DNA of 64,000 bases from Vombatus ursinus (GCF_900497805.2 NW_020954557.1:38853803-38917802); one strand, 5' to 3'; shown: positions 30,301 through 41,124, counted from the first letter of the stretch. Made by a program: numbers and translations. Notes: generated from the sequence alone by a model not told the origin.

Positions 30301-31665
30301 GTCAAGTCAAATCAGTACATACTTATTAAATGCCTTTCATGTTCCACGGGCTCTGCTAAGCATGAGAAATTCAAAGAACAGCAAAAAACAGTCTCTGCTT
30401 TGAGGGACCTCTCAGTCAAATGAAGGAAGCAATAAACAAATGATGATATACAAACAGGATAAATTAAAGATTATCAAGGAAGAGTAGGACTTGACTGAAA
30501 AATGACTGAACCAGAAGCTAGAATTAAGGGTGTAGGGAAAGGCTTCTTGAAGAAGGTAGAATTTTAGCTGGGAGTCAAAGGAAGCCAGGGAAGCCAGAAG
30601 AAGGGAGAGATGAGGACAGAGAGTATTCTAGTCATGGGGGACAACCAATGAAAATGCAGTCAGGAAATGGAGGGTCTTGTGTGAGGAACAGCAAGGAGGA
30701 TCTCAGAGTATAAGGGGGCATGTAAGGTGTGAGAAAACTGGAAAAGAGAGACTCATGTTATGTAGAGCTTTGAGTGCCAAAAGGAGGATTTTTATATTAA
30801 ATCCTCATGGTGAGAGAGGGAGGCTGGCATTTATTGAGTAGGGGAGTGACCTGGTCAGCCCTGCACTTTGACATCTGAGTGAAGGATGGAGTGTAGTGGG
30901 GAGAGACTTGAAGCAGGGAGGCTCACCAGTGGACTATTGCAGTAGTCCTGGCCAGAGTGGTAGCAGCGTCAGAGGAGAGAAGGCATATGTGAGAGATATT
31001 ATAAAGACAATGTCAGTAGTCTTTGGGAACAGATTGGATATGGGTGGTGAGAGGGAGAGAGGAGTCAAAGATGACACCTGAGTTGCAAGCCTGGGGGGGC
31101 CTGGGAGGATAGTGGCATCCTTGACAAGTAATAGAGAAGTTCAGAAGAGGGGAGGTTTTTGTTTTGTTTTGTAGTTTTTAAATTTTTCTAATTTTTTTGC
31201 AGGGAGAAGATAATGAGTTTACTTGTGGACATGTTGAGTTTAAGATGTGTATGAGACATCAAGATGGAGATATCCAAGAGGTAGGATAAAATGTGAGACT
31301 GGAGGTAAGGAAAGAGATTAGGGTTAGATAATCACATCTGAGAATCATCAGCATAGAGATGATAGAATCTGTGGTTGTTGGCAAGATCACTGACAGAAAT
31401 AGTATAAGACAAAGGTGTCAGACTCATGGCCCTTCTGTAAGAGGTTGGCAAGATTAACCAGATCAAAATGTCATTGAGAAATGTTTTAAAAATAAATAAA
31501 AATATAATAACAACATAGATAATATTAATTTGTGGTTTTCTAAGTTGATACGTGGGAGGCTGGTAGGGATCTGTTTTTATTTGAGTTTGACATCACTGGT
31601 ATAGGGGGACAAAAGAAGAGGACCCAGGACAGAGCCCTGACATCTCCAAACCTGTACCTGTTCTC
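30301..31665 (-). mobile_element. L2 LINE, long 3' part split by a hAT MITE
   Basis: The tail side begins near 30330. It contains 'ggcttcttgaagaaggtaga', 'ggaagccagggaagccagaa', 'attgagtaggggagtgacct', 'gactattgcagtagtcctgg', 'tggacatgttgagtttaaga', 'gaatcatcagcatagagatg' and, after the MITE, 'ggacccaggacagagccctg'. The distal half covers the ORF2 reverse-transcriptase region in reverse. No frame survives. Confidence 0.88.
31410..31598. mobile_element. hAT MITE inside L2, 8-base TSD
   Basis: Ends 'caaaggtgtcagactca' and, reversed, 'cagtgatgtcaaactca' form inverted repeats of the CAG-GTGTCAAACTC type seen in MER5/Charlie-like elements. The flanks 'gtataaga' (31402-31409) and 'gtataggg' (31599-31606) are an 8-base TSD with two changes, as hAT transposases make. 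The interior is A/T-rich with no coding capacity. Confidence 0.8.
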
Positions 31666-31844
31666 CCTCAGTCATTGAAACCTTGTCCAGCTTTGCTTCT
31701 GAGATAACAAAGACCCACTCAGTTAGTCCTGAGGTAGAAGACCTCCACTCATTCCCCACCCCCACCCCAGAGAAATTATGTAAACTTGTACTTGGGTCTT
31801 CACTTCAGGGAAGCAGGAACTAGGTCCATTATCTCCCAACACCA

Positions 31845-32050
31845 AGAAATAAGAGTTAGAATTGAAGGGATCATAGAAGTAATCTAGCTCAACTCTTCAT
31901 TTTATAGATGAGGAAACTGAGGCCCAGAGAGAATGAATAATTTGTCCAAAGTTGCACTGGAAGGGGAGCCATTAGTAGCCATTTCCCCAGGATTTAAACC
32001 CAGAGTAAATGATCCCAGGTACAATGCTTTGGCTGCTCCATTCCAATGGT
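31845..32050 (-). mobile_element. MIR3-type SINE
   Basis: 'gaattgaagggatcatagaa', 'cattttatagatgaggaaac', 'tgaggcccagagagaatgaa' and 'ggatttaaacccagagtaaa'. Reverse MIR3. Confidence 0.75.
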
Positions 32051-32098
32051 TCCTCTTCTCGGCAGAGAAAATCACTAAAGGAAGTGTCAGTTGGTTTC

Positions 32099-32251
32099 AC
32101 TTTTTTTTTTTTTTGTTAGGCAATAGGAGTTAAGTGACTTGCCCAGGGGTTACACACCTAAGTAAGTGTAAAATGTCTCAGCCGAATTTGAACTCAGGAC
32201 CTCCTGACTCCAAGCCTGGAGCTCTATCCACTGCACCACCTAGCTGCCCCT
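32099..32251 (-). mobile_element. SINE-C with 12-base TSD
   Basis: A T-run (tail in reverse), 'gttaagtgacttgcccaggg', 'gaatttgaactcaggacctc' and 'gcaccacctagctgcccc'. The TSD 'tcagttggtttc' (32087-32098) and 'tcagttagtttc' (32252-32263) differs at one base. Confidence 0.9.
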
Positions 32252-32263
32252 TCAGTTAGTTTC

Positions 32264-32654
32264 TTCATCTAGGTCTGATTTTATCTGCTTCCTTTGAGAC
32301 TGGAGATGAGTGGTCCCCAGTACTTACCTCTAAGTTATTGCTGTGTCCCTGGAATCAAAGAAACCTGTAGAAGATGAACTATCTCCCCTCCTCCTCTCCC
32401 CCACTGCCTACTCTCCTCTCTCACTACCAAAAAAAAAAAAGAAAAATAAGAAAAACAGCCAAGTGAATTCTGATCCTGAATTCAAGAACAGAAAATGTGA
32501 ACTCTACTTTGAGACCCATCAATATGAACAGCCAAGAAGCGAAATGAATTGACTGCCAACATGGAGCCCTTTGGATCTCTGTGGATAACTGTTATGCTAC
32601 CCTTGATCCCTGAAGAACTGACTTTGACCCCTCAGGAGCTTGGAGTTCTTGGTG
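32264..32654. other. unassigned stretch, A-rich centre
   Basis: An A-run with AAG units lies at 32430-32457. Nothing else is recognised. Confidence 0.5.
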
Positions 32655-32795
32655 AAATTATCTAGACTCTATAGAATATAAGCTACGTGAAGGCAGAGAT
32701 TGTTTTATTTTTGACTTTGTATTCCCTGAGGCTGGTTAGTACAATGCCTGGTACGAAGTTGGTGCTTAATATGTGAATGTTGTTTGGTTGAGGTT
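32655..32795 (+). mobile_element. L2 LINE 3' tail
   Basis: 'tagaatataagctacgtgaa', 'ggcagagattgttttatttt' and 'caatgcctggtacgaagttg' then 'gtgcttaatatgtgaatg'. Confidence 0.75.
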
Positions 32796-32819
32796 CTAGG
32801 ACCCTATGCCTCCTGTGAT

Positions 32820-33282
32820 TCCAGCTGAGGTTCTGGCTAGCATCTGCTTGAGTATCTACTGATTATTTGTAGTGGTGCCAGAGTTCTCAATATCAATATC
32901 CAATCTACTGTAATTGCCACCAAAATAGTTATAAAGCTATGTTGCTACATAAAGAAATGGGCACATGTAATAATATTTTATTGGAAGTAGAACACAAAAT
33001 ACCACATCCACATTGCACCCATCTTAGTAAAAACAGGTTTCAATTCATGGTGTTTTTGATGAAATAGTTTCTAGGAAACATTTACCTGGCTATGTAATGG
33101 TCATAGTATTGACCACTTTCTCCAGTAAAAAATGGGTAAGATTAGGGGCTATCTCCTCTACCAGTTTTTGCATTCATACTTGATACACAGGGAACTTGAC
33201 CTGCTAAGGAGCTTAAATTTGCCATAACATCTGCCATTTCCCCAATTAGGTGGGCTAGTGTAGGATTTATTTTACTTACTAG
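32820..33282 (-). pseudogene. unassigned coding-like remnant, part 1 (possible viral fossil)
   Basis: The minus strand holds coding-like amino-acid runs such as INPTLAHLIGEMADVMANLS, with a helix-like repeat of Leu/Met, and a separate Cys-rich run. I do not recognise the protein. The style (heptad-like run plus Cys-rich run) would fit an old viral glycoprotein or other element protein, but a worn host pseudogene is equally possible. It is clearly broken in several places. The SINE-A at 33283-33536 separates it from part 2. Confidence 0.3.
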
Positions 33283-33536
33283 AGTTTTAATGGCAGCTAG
33301 GTGGTACAGTGGATAGAGTGCCAGTCTGGAGTCAGGAAGTATCATCTTCCTGAGTTCAAATCTGGCTTCAGGCACTTACTAGCTGTGCAACCCTGAATAA
33401 GTCACTTAACCCTGTTTGCCTCAGTTTCCTCATCTGTAAAATAAGCAGAAGGAAATGGTAAACCACTTCAGTATCTTTCCAAGAAAATCCCAAATGGAGT
33501 CAAGAAGATTTGGATGTGACAGATTAACAACAGGCT
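33283..33536 (+). mobile_element. SINE-A with short TSD
   Basis: 'ggcagctaggtggtacagtg', 'ccctgtttgcctcagtttcc', 'ggaaatggtaaaccacttca' and 'cagattaacaaca'. Flanked by 'cttactag' (33275-33282) and 'cttactgg' (33537-33544). Confidence 0.88.
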
Positions 33537-33544
33537 CTTACTGG

Positions 33545-33860
33545 TTGATCTCATTGATTACTGAAATGATTGCTCTTAACATCAGGCATATAAAAATTCT
33601 AATTTATATATTTTGCTAATTGTTCTCTTTTGTACTATTTTAGCTAGTGTTTGCTCTAGTCCTGAGATATACACAGATAGGAATTGAGGCCATCCATTTG
33701 TTCTAAATAGTTCCCAATATAATACTATATATATGGGACAGTGTAGGATATTTACTTTCTTTAATGTAGTGGCCTGTTACCCACAGTGACCAAAAGTGAC
33801 TAGAATCACTGGATGACTGCTCAACTCTCTATTGCATTTTGAGGTTATATAATATAAGCT
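33545..33860 (-). pseudogene. unassigned coding-like remnant, part 2 (possible viral fossil)
   Basis: The minus strand again shows coding-like runs, for example RTNGWPQFLSVYISGLEQTL. Its placement on the other side of the SINE suggests that it and part 1 were once one stretch. Broken, unidentified. Confidence 0.25.
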
Positions 33861-33864
33861 GGGG

Positions 33865-34092
33865 GATAAGGACTAAACTTGTAATTTCTTTGGTGAAGAG
33901 AACTCCCAGTGAAGAAACTCCTACCAATACAGGATGGTACCTTGTCTGCCATTATTAGTCTTAAAGGGTTACCTATGATGGAGAAGTTAAGTGATATTTG
34001 TCCAGGATCACATATGCCAGGAGCAGGGCTTGAACTCAGATCTTCATTGGTCTTTGACCATCTCTCTATTCGTTAGGCCACGTTACCTCTAG
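33865..34092 (-). mobile_element. MIR-related marsupial SINE
   Basis: 'aagaaactcctaccaataca', 'ggtaccttgtctgccattat', 'gagaagttaagtgatatttg' and 'gagcagggcttgaactcaga'. The same pattern occurs at 50110 and 62875, which marks a MIR subfamily with a 'gcagattggcacc' centre. Confidence 0.6.
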
Positions 34093-34677
34093 CCTGAGGT
34101 AGTTTTTATATTGTTTATGTGGTGGTTAGTGACTGTAGGGATTTTTTTTTTCTTGTCTCTGGTTTCAGATGAGAGTTGCAGCAGCTCAAGGTCAGAGGTC
34201 TGGGACATGAGGGTTTAATTACAGTGAAAAAGGCAATGTTTGATTGGAAAGGCAAGGTTTGTTATTGTGAAACCAAGGGTGAAGAGGCACAGAGCTTAGT
34301 CCAAGGGTCCAAAATAGTATCTGTGAAGTTCTACAGGGAAGAAGACTGGATTTGGAGAATTAATGCAACAGAGCTCTCAAGATTCTCTGGTTAGAACAGC
34401 CAAGAGAGGTGATGTCAAGACATGGATTCCTGAGTGATGAAGAGGAGGATGTCCTTAGCTTCATGGAGCTGGATAATGAGGAAAATGGGACGTCCTGGCA
34501 GCTAATGGAGGATGAGGCCCAGGAAGAGATTCAAAACATTGAGAAAAAGAAACAGTGCAGGTTTCAATTTTCCCTACCCAGAAAACATCTATAGGAAATG
34601 GTTCCAGAGTTGGAAGAAAGTCTCAGATGCCTGATGTGGGCCTGTCACAGGATAAAGAAGACACATTGAGCAGGACG
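34093..34677 (+). other. unassigned stretch with two coding-like open frames
   Basis: Frames at 34176-34394 (72 codons) and 34409-34594 (61 codons) lie 14 bases apart in different frames. The second has a notably acidic run (LSDEEEDVLSFMELDNEEN). Neither has a domain I know. They could be a worn retrocopy or an element remnant, and chance is not excluded. No splice structure is evident. Confidence 0.3.
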
Positions 34678-34690
34678 GAGTTGGTGCTTC

Positions 34691-34851
34691 TTTTTTTTTT
34701 TTTTTTTTTTATTAGTTTTTAGGCAATTGGGGTTAAACGACTTGCCCAGGGTCACACAGCTAGTGTCAAGCGTTTGGTCTGAGGCCACATTTGAACTCAG
34801 GTCCTCCTGACTTCAGGGCCAGTGCATCCACTGCGCCACCTAGCTGCCCCT
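34691..34851 (-). mobile_element. SINE-C with perfect 13-base TSD
   Basis: A long T-run (reversed A-tail), 'gacttgcccagggtcacaca', 'catttgaactcaggtcctcc' and 'gcgccacctagctgcccc'. TSD 'gagttggtgcttc' at 34678-34690 and 34852-34864, identical. The intact tail and perfect TSD make this one of the youngest SINEs in the window. Confidence 0.93.
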
Positions 34852-35127
34852 GAGTTGGTGCTTCTACAAAGGCTTTTACCCTAGACCTGGGTAATTCTTA
34901 TCACATTAATTTAAGCAAATTTCTGATGAATTTCAAGGATCTCTGCTGCTGGAGTATTCACACAAATTATCTGATGTTAGAAAGAAGACTTTTATATTTA
35001 CAGATCTCTTTCCTCAGTTGGCCTAAAACCATATACCAACTGCACGCTGGGCTTCTTCTCTACCATGCCCTCAAACCCTCTTAATCCTGGAAGATCATTT
35101 AGACTAAGAAGTCACACCTTGGAAGTA

Positions 35128-35447
35128 GTTATCCCTTCCACATCAGGCCTTTCCCCATCGTGGTTTCAATATATTACGGGTCAGCATAAGAAATTAAATA
35201 GGAATTTTGGGGGAGTTTTGCAGAAGCAGCAGATGACATGCAAAGGCCAGCAGACAACACAGAAAAAGTTTAGAAACTCAGAAATGCATAAAATATATGT
35301 ATAGTATTGTATAATAGCAACGTTTTATCTTTTAATACTATAATAATTCAGACTTCTCTGGCACAAAGGGAAGGCCCAAAATTTTATGGATTTTTCGGAT
35401 TGCTGGGAGCACCATGCCCCTAACCCCCACAACGTGGAAGGGATAAC
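35128..35447. mobile_element. Tigger-like MITE, TA-flanked
   Basis: 320 bases with inverted ends: 'gttatcccttccac' at the left and 'gtggaagggataac' at the right. TA precedes the left end. The interior 'aaacccagaaatgcata'-type text and 'gtattgtataatagcaacg' match the reverse complement of the copy at 55613-55942. TA targets and CAGTTATCC ends point to the TcMar/Tigger group. Confidence 0.7.
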
Positions 35448-35775
35448 TCTACCTTCTTCCCCTTAAGCCCCTCCCTCTGATTGGATGGCTCTTTCCAGGG
35501 CCTCCATTTAGAGAGGATACCCAAAATAGCATGATTTCATTTCTTACCAAATGGGACTCTAGACTTTTTTTTTTTAAACACATTCCCTTCTGGTTGTCTT
35601 ATTTCTCACCTCCCTTCCCCCCATCTCACCCCTTTCAGCTTCCTTTCTATGGATTGTCTTTGCTGTTAGAATGTAAGCTCCTTGAAGGCAGGGACTGTCT
35701 TTCTTTTTGCTTGTATTTGCATTCCCTTAGTGCTTAGCACAGTGCTGGGCACATACATGCTTATTGGCTGACTGC
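35448..35775 (+). mobile_element. L2-tailed repeat following the MITE
   Basis: 'ggcctccatttagagaggat' and 'tgatttcatttcttaccaaa' recur in similar form at 56010-56070. Then comes an L2 3' end: 'agaatgtaagctccttgaag', 'gtgcttagcacagtgctggg' and 'cttattggctgactg'. Confidence 0.7.
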
Positions 35776-35803
35776 TCTAACAACTGTAAAAGAGCTTCTG
35801 TCT

Positions 35804-35945
35804 GATTTTGGGGTTTTTTGGGAGGAAATCAGGGTTAAATGACTTGCCCAGGGTCATATAGCTAGGCTGAGATCGGATTCAAACTCAGGTCCTCCTGACT
35901 CCAGGGCCTGTGTGCTCTATCCACTATCACCCAGCTGCCCCTAGG
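35804..35945 (-). mobile_element. SINE-C with 10-base TSD
   Basis: 'aatgacttgcccagggtcat', 'aaactcaggtcctcctgact' and 'tcacccagctgcccct'. TSD 'gcttctgtct' (35794-35803) and 'gcatctgtct' (35946-35955). Confidence 0.88.
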
Positions 35946-35955
35946 GCATCTGTCT

Positions 35956-36388
35956 TTTAGACTAGAACAACTCACGTTTATCTGATCAGCCCCACTCAAT
36001 GGCTAGACCTTTAGGATTCATAGGGGCCTTACTGCTTTCAGATTAAGTTTCTCACTGTCTTTTTTTTTCTACTTTTTCTAAATGAATAGCAAAGTATGAA
36101 GGGGGATCAAAACATCCTCAGAGACTTTGGGATTCGAGTTCCTGGTTTTATTGCTATTGTCAGCCTCTCAGGATTAGATAGGAGCCTGGTCACGGGAATC
36201 TTAACATAAATGTAGCTTTTCAACTGTGGTCCACCATGGGGTGCTCAATCATCCTGGCTGTCTTCATAACAAGGCCACAAAAGAATCCATTGTGTGTTTA
36301 TCTGCACCACTCATTAAGATGGACAAAATGAACAGATCTGGTTTGCTATAATCTGTTTATTTTATGAATAGAGAATTAACCTAGAGAA
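35956..36388. other. unassigned non-coding stretch
   Basis: Nothing recognised. Confidence 0.5.
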
Positions 36389-36389
36389 T

Positions 36390-36635
36390 CATTGTAATCT
36401 GGTGGAAAGATACTAGGCTCAGAGTCTGAAGATTTGGGTTTGCATTCTGACTCTGATACCTTGTTAATTGTGAGATTATGGACAAGTGATCTGACTGTTT
36501 GGAGCCTCAGAGCCTCAGTTTCTTAATCTGTAAAATGGTGATAATAATACTTAACCTTCACAGGGTAATTGTGAAGAAAGTGCTTTATAAAACTTTAAAT
36601 GCCACATAAATATGAGTTATTATTATTAAGTATTA
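36390..36635 (+). mobile_element. MIR/SINE-B, diverged
   Basis: 'ggtggaaagatactaggctc', 'cagtttcttaatctgtaaaa', 'ttcacagggtaattgtgaag' and 'gaaagtgctttataaaactt'. Confidence 0.7.
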
Positions 36636-37785
36636 AAATAGCTTATTTGAATAACTTAACAGGAGATTGCAACAAAACAAGAATATCTCTTAAGTAGAAT
36701 TTGTACCAATAGTTGATATTTTGGTTTGTGGACTTGTCCTTTAAGCCCCTTGAATATTCAGATTTATTAGACATGCCCTACGTTCAGCCAGATTGGAATT
36801 TTTTGGTAGAACCTTCTGGGATACTTCCAGCCCAAGCAAAGCAGTCAGCAAAAGGCTCCTTCCAAAGAGAGCTATTTGTTTTACTTTTTGCCAGAATATT
36901 GAAAGTTTGCCTGGCGAACATTCCCTGAAATCAAAATGACTTATTATCAGGCTTCCTTTGCTTTTGATCCTGCTGTAGGATGATGTGTTTTCCTAATGAT
37001 GCAGAATCTCTCGTTAAGTTCAGGAAACAGGATATAAGGATAAGTCAATTGACTCAATTTATGGGCATAATAAAACAGGCCCTATTACCTTCAGCAGTCA
37101 AGGCAAGACAAGGTGAAACACAGTGTTGTAAAGTTATTATGACAAAATAGTTTAGTATTTACCTGACCAAATAAAGTGAAAATACTGCATTTATTTTTGC
37201 AGCAGCATTTCAGACATTATGACCTAAAATTAATAGTGGTAGACGATCATTTATCCTGTCGCACGGGGATATTGCAGAGTTCACTCAAAGCCAGAAATAT
37301 CTGCTATTAAATCATGACAAACTACAAAATTTTTTTGAACTATTTCCTAATGTCTGCTCTATGTCTACCGTTGGCCCTACTGAGCAAGTGTTAACAGCTG
37401 AGGCATTTTTTCCCCCTCTGCTTGTAATATAATTAAAAACAAATTTAGTAGCAGAATAGATGTTTTGTCTGTTGGAGGCCTGTTAGTTTTTGGAAGGTGA
37501 TTGGCAATGTACACAGCTGTTCCTGACAATTATAAACCCAGAACAGGAAAAAAAGGGAAAAGAAACTGAATTGACCAAATATGGTTTCTTTTGTATGCCA
37601 GTAGAGAGCAAGTCTTTGGGCTGGCTGAAGTCTCCATGTAAAATAAAGATAAATCATCCCTTTTAAACCCAAAACGTTCCAAAAAAGATAAAGATGAAGT
37701 GAAATGAAATACAAGAAAAGGTTCCACAAGGAAAAATGCCTCTAAATTCCTTGTTGGTAGCTCATGAAAATTTGGCAAGTTAGGG
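36636..37785. other. repeat-poor non-coding stretch
   Basis: 1.15 kb with no recognised repeat. Minus-strand open frames at 37445-37778 overlap each other in different frames and show no domain. Confidence 0.5.
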
Positions 37786-37965
37786 CTGTTAGGGATCTTA
37801 TTTTGTATTATTTTAAATTATAAATACTTTATATTTATTTATCTGTGTGCTTGTTGTATCCCCAAAGTAGAAGAGTAAGCTCCTGGAAGGCAGGGGCTGT
37901 TTCCTTCTTGCCCTTTTATCCTCTACATAGAAGGTACTTAATATACGTTTATGTGTTGAATTGAA
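37786..37965 (+). mobile_element. L2 LINE 3' tail
   Basis: 'ttatttatctgtgtgcttgt', 'gtaagctcctggaaggcagg' and 'agaaggtacttaatatacgt'. Confidence 0.75.
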
Positions 37966-37984
37966 TTTCTGCTTTTGCTTACGT

Positions 37985-38213
37985 TTTAGAGCAGCAGTTT
38001 TTAATTTGGGATCTGTGAAGTTTAAAAAATATATATATATATATAAAACCATATTTCAGTTTAATTTTCTTTATAATTTTTATTTTATTAATGTAAAAAC
38101 ATTATTTTGAGAAGAGACTTGTAGGTTGTTAAAGGGGTCTGTGATATAAATAAATAAATGAATGAATGAATAAATAAATAAATAAACAAAAGGTTAAGAA
38201 CCTCTGCTTTCAA
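37985..38213 (+). mobile_element. hAT-like MITE, relative of 29573
   Basis: Starts 'agcagcagtttttaatttgg' and ends 'aaaggttaagaacctctgct', imperfect inverted ends. The interior carries (AT)n at 38029-38044 and (AATA/AATG)n at 38145-38190. Confidence 0.5.
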
Positions 38214-38442
38214 AGGTAATAATATAGCCTTCTGAATGAAAATGGGAATGTAATCCCAAGGCATCTAAGCAACACTTTGTATATAATTCAAAAAATTACC
38301 TTCTCTTGTCCAATAGCCAAATATTACTTTGAACCTTTGACTTATCCAGTTGCCAAGACTTCAGGCTGTAGACACATGAGTTATCTGAGAAATTGTGGAA
38401 GAGTGAAAATAACCCCAAACTTTACTAATACCTTAATGGGAA

Positions 38443-38488
38443 CTCTCTTTCTCTCTTTAAATGTCTCTCTCTCTCTCTCTCTCTCTCT
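38443..38488. repeat. (TC)n microsatellite
   Basis: A short TC run between unique sequence and an L2 tail. Confidence 0.9.
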
Positions 38489-38497
38489 GTATGTACA

Positions 38498-38737
38498 TTT
38501 GCAGTTAAAGTCCCACCTTCTATAGGAAGCCTTCCCCATCCCCTTTAATGCTAATGTGTTCCCTCCATTGATTATCTCCAATTTATCTTATCTATATCTT
38601 GTTTGGACATAGCTGTTTGCATTTTTTCTTCCTCACAGACTGTGAGCTTCTTGAGAACAGAGACTATTTTTTTTTCTTTGTATCTTCAGTGCCTGGCATG
38701 TGGTAGGTGCTTAATAAATGCTGTTGACTGACAGACA
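38498..38737 (+). mobile_element. L2 LINE 3' end
   Basis: 'aaagtcccaccttctatagg', 'aagccttccccatccccttt', 'gactgtgagcttcttgagaa' and 'ggtgcttaataaatgctgtt' then 'gactgacag'. Confidence 0.88.
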
Positions 38738-38974
38738 GATACAGTATACGCATACACATTTTCTATTTTCACTAAAATAGAATTTGCAAAGAAGGGGAAA
38801 AGCCATTTTCCTGGCTCTGGGACAGGCTTTACTGTTGCCACGATAGCTGGTAACTGAAGAGCAGTGCTTTCCCTTTGTGCTGATCTCAGAGTGGTAGATG
38901 TAGAGGCAGCAGCCATGTTAGCAGGCTCAGCTGCTGCAACATTGTAAATGCCAGCAAATAAAAATGTCAGCAAG

Positions 38975-39260
38975 CTGGGCTGGGGGCACACTGGATGGCT
39001 CAGGGGTTTGGGGCTGCTCTTTGGAGGCTTTGCCTTCTAGACTGCTGGTTCATATCCAGCCCACATTAGTAGTGACTAATGCTGCTAATGTGGCAGTAAA
39101 AGACTTGATTTACCTTCTGATGGCGATTCCTGACCTCAGCCAGAACAGTCTGGTGGTCTCAGCCTGGAGCCCACCAGGAAGGGAGGAACACCGGAACTAT
39201 CCTTTCTCTCCTACAGATGGCCCCTCCTCAACTTTCTGAGCTCTGCCTCTTTGTAGTGGA
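38975..39260 (+). mobile_element. possible unlisted tRNA-headed SINE
   Basis: 'ggatggctcaggggtttggg' resembles a tRNA A box region and 'gctggttcatatccagcc' a B box region, about 48 bases apart. The following 'cacattagtagtgactaatg' has imperfect dyad symmetry. I do not recognise the body. An open frame across it has no domain. It could also be chance tRNA similarity. Confidence 0.35.
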
Positions 39261-40240
39261 AGCAGTCTGGACTGACACTGCCTGGTCTGGAGTTGAAGTA
39301 GGGCTTTTGATGTCCTTCTCCTGGGTGTCCTATCCACATGAAAAAGAAAAGACTTGCTTTTTGACACTCCTGAATATTTATTTACAAAGAAAGAGTTTAA
39401 ATAGCCAGGGCATGTGACTTGCTAGTAATATAATTCTGACCCATAATTCATGGACTACTCTGAACTAGGCTTCTTGAGGTAGGAGAGGGTCTAACATCAG
39501 CAGACCCAGGGTCCCATGGAAACCATTTCCATCCTGGGCCAATGTTTTCCATATCTGGCAAGGGTGGCAAAAAGCTAGTAGTGTCTTAGGTTCCTTGTCA
39601 ACTTGGCTTGAGAAGGGGGAGGGAAAAAGAAGTGTAGGCCACTGGAATTGATGTCTACAGAGTAAATTATGGTTTTTGTGTAGGGAAAATTGGAAATCTG
39701 CTTCTAGTGGGTCTCAATTGAAGCTGGAATGTTGGCCATGTGGTTAGCAGAGTTTCTCTGGGGAAAGGCTTGGTTGGGAAGTGAGTCTAAGCCATGAGCT
39801 AAGCAACAGTAATTGTGAAGGTAATAGGAGCGTGAATGTCTCATTCATAACTTCAGGTCTCCTAGCAAGTGGATTAAACTACATGTTTAATGGTGACATT
39901 AAAAAAAAAAAACAATCCAACTTTGGGCCCCTTTTGCACTGTGGGAGAAAACCAACTATTAACCTCTTTTATACTGCCCTGTTGGTACCTAAAGTGACTT
40001 TAGGAAGAGCTACATCAGTCATTCCTTGTTGTTTGCTATGGGTCTCTCCACTTTGAAAACACAACATTTTAAAGCCCCAGTGGAGTATGAAATTTAAGAG
40101 GGATACCAACTTTATACAGCAAGTCAGGCCCACTTGTCTTCAGTTTGAATGCCCAAGTGTGCAGATGGTTTACTCTTTTATCCCAAGGCAACATGATAAA
40201 TCCCTCAAGCATGAACTGCCATGTGTGTAATCAAAATAAA
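39261..40240. other. unassigned non-coding stretch
   Basis: About 1 kb with an A-run at 39900-39912. Nothing recognised. Confidence 0.5.
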
Positions 40241-40242
40241 AC

Positions 40243-40450
40243 TTAAAGGGCAAGGCTTATATAGTGCTTTAAGATTTATGAGGCTCTCTCCTCACAACAG
40301 CCCTATAAGGTAAGTAGTATAAATATTATCATCCCCATTTTACAGATAAAGAAAGAGGTTCAGAGAGGTTAAGTGATTTGTTCAGGGTCACACAGTTAGT
40401 GAGTATTGGAGTTGGGTCCCCAAGATCAATAATTTTATTACTATATCACT
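40243..40450 (-). mobile_element. MIR SINE
   Basis: 'ggcttatatagtgctttaag', 'ctcctcacaacagccctata', 'ccccattttacagataaaga' and 'ggttaagtgatttgttcagg'. Confidence 0.8.
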
Positions 40451-40624
40451 GTTTCACATGTAAGCACATAGTATATAATTTTATTTACATAACATAATAA
40501 ACATGGAAATGTATAAAATGATTATTATTATTGTCATTATTATTGCACTGAGATTTGGGTGTTACTGGAACCCAACTGAATGACATCTTCAGTAAAGTGA
40601 CATTTCACTTTCATGACAAAAGGC

Positions 40625-40705
40625 AACTCTGTCTTTTGGTCTCTGTCTCTGTCCCTCTCTTTTTTTTCTCCCTTTCTCCCTTCCTCTACCCCCCTCCTCC
40701 CTACA
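40625..40705. repeat. CT-rich low complexity
   Basis: Imperfect TCTC/CCTT run on the plus strand. Confidence 0.7.
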
Positions 40706-40759
40706 CACATATAAACATACTGTGATATAACTGGATTATTATTAATTTTTTTAAAGGAA

Positions 40760-41050
40760 TGAGGAAGTCAAAGACAAGAGCAAAGGTCCCACATCATTTA
40801 GAATATTAATAGTAGCATTATTTGTGGTAGTAAAGAGATGGAAACAAAATGAGTGCCCATCAGTTAGGGAATAGCTAAAAGAAATTATTGTTTACAAATA
40901 TAATGGAATATTATTATATAGTAGGCAATGATGAATATGAAGATTTCAGAGAAACATGGAAAGATATGTATCAACAGACACAGAGCAAAGTATGCATAGG
41001 ATGACTAGAAATTATAAATGACAAGATCATTTGAATAGACATCGTTGGTA
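40760..41050 (+). mobile_element. L1-type 3' region fragment
   Basis: 'aagagatggaaacaaaatga', 'gtgcccatcagttagggaat', 'agctaaaagaaattattgtt' and 'aatggaatattattatatag' are the L1 3' region in sense orientation (compare 43736 and 61321 on the other strand). Confidence 0.75.
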
Positions 41051-41124
41051 TATCCCACACAGCTAGATCTTCTACATCTACAAAGACTAGATTTGGAAGA
41101 GATGACATAGGGTTTAGTCATCCT

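Noticed and set aside
33142-33375. A 77-codon frame as a host exon
   Set aside because: Its first third is reversed SINE sequence; only the remainder is coding-like, and that is listed as an unassigned remnant.
39361-39420. Antisense poly-A signal like that of an LTR ('atttatttacaaag')
   Set aside because: No terminal repeats, TSD or other LTR parts found around it.
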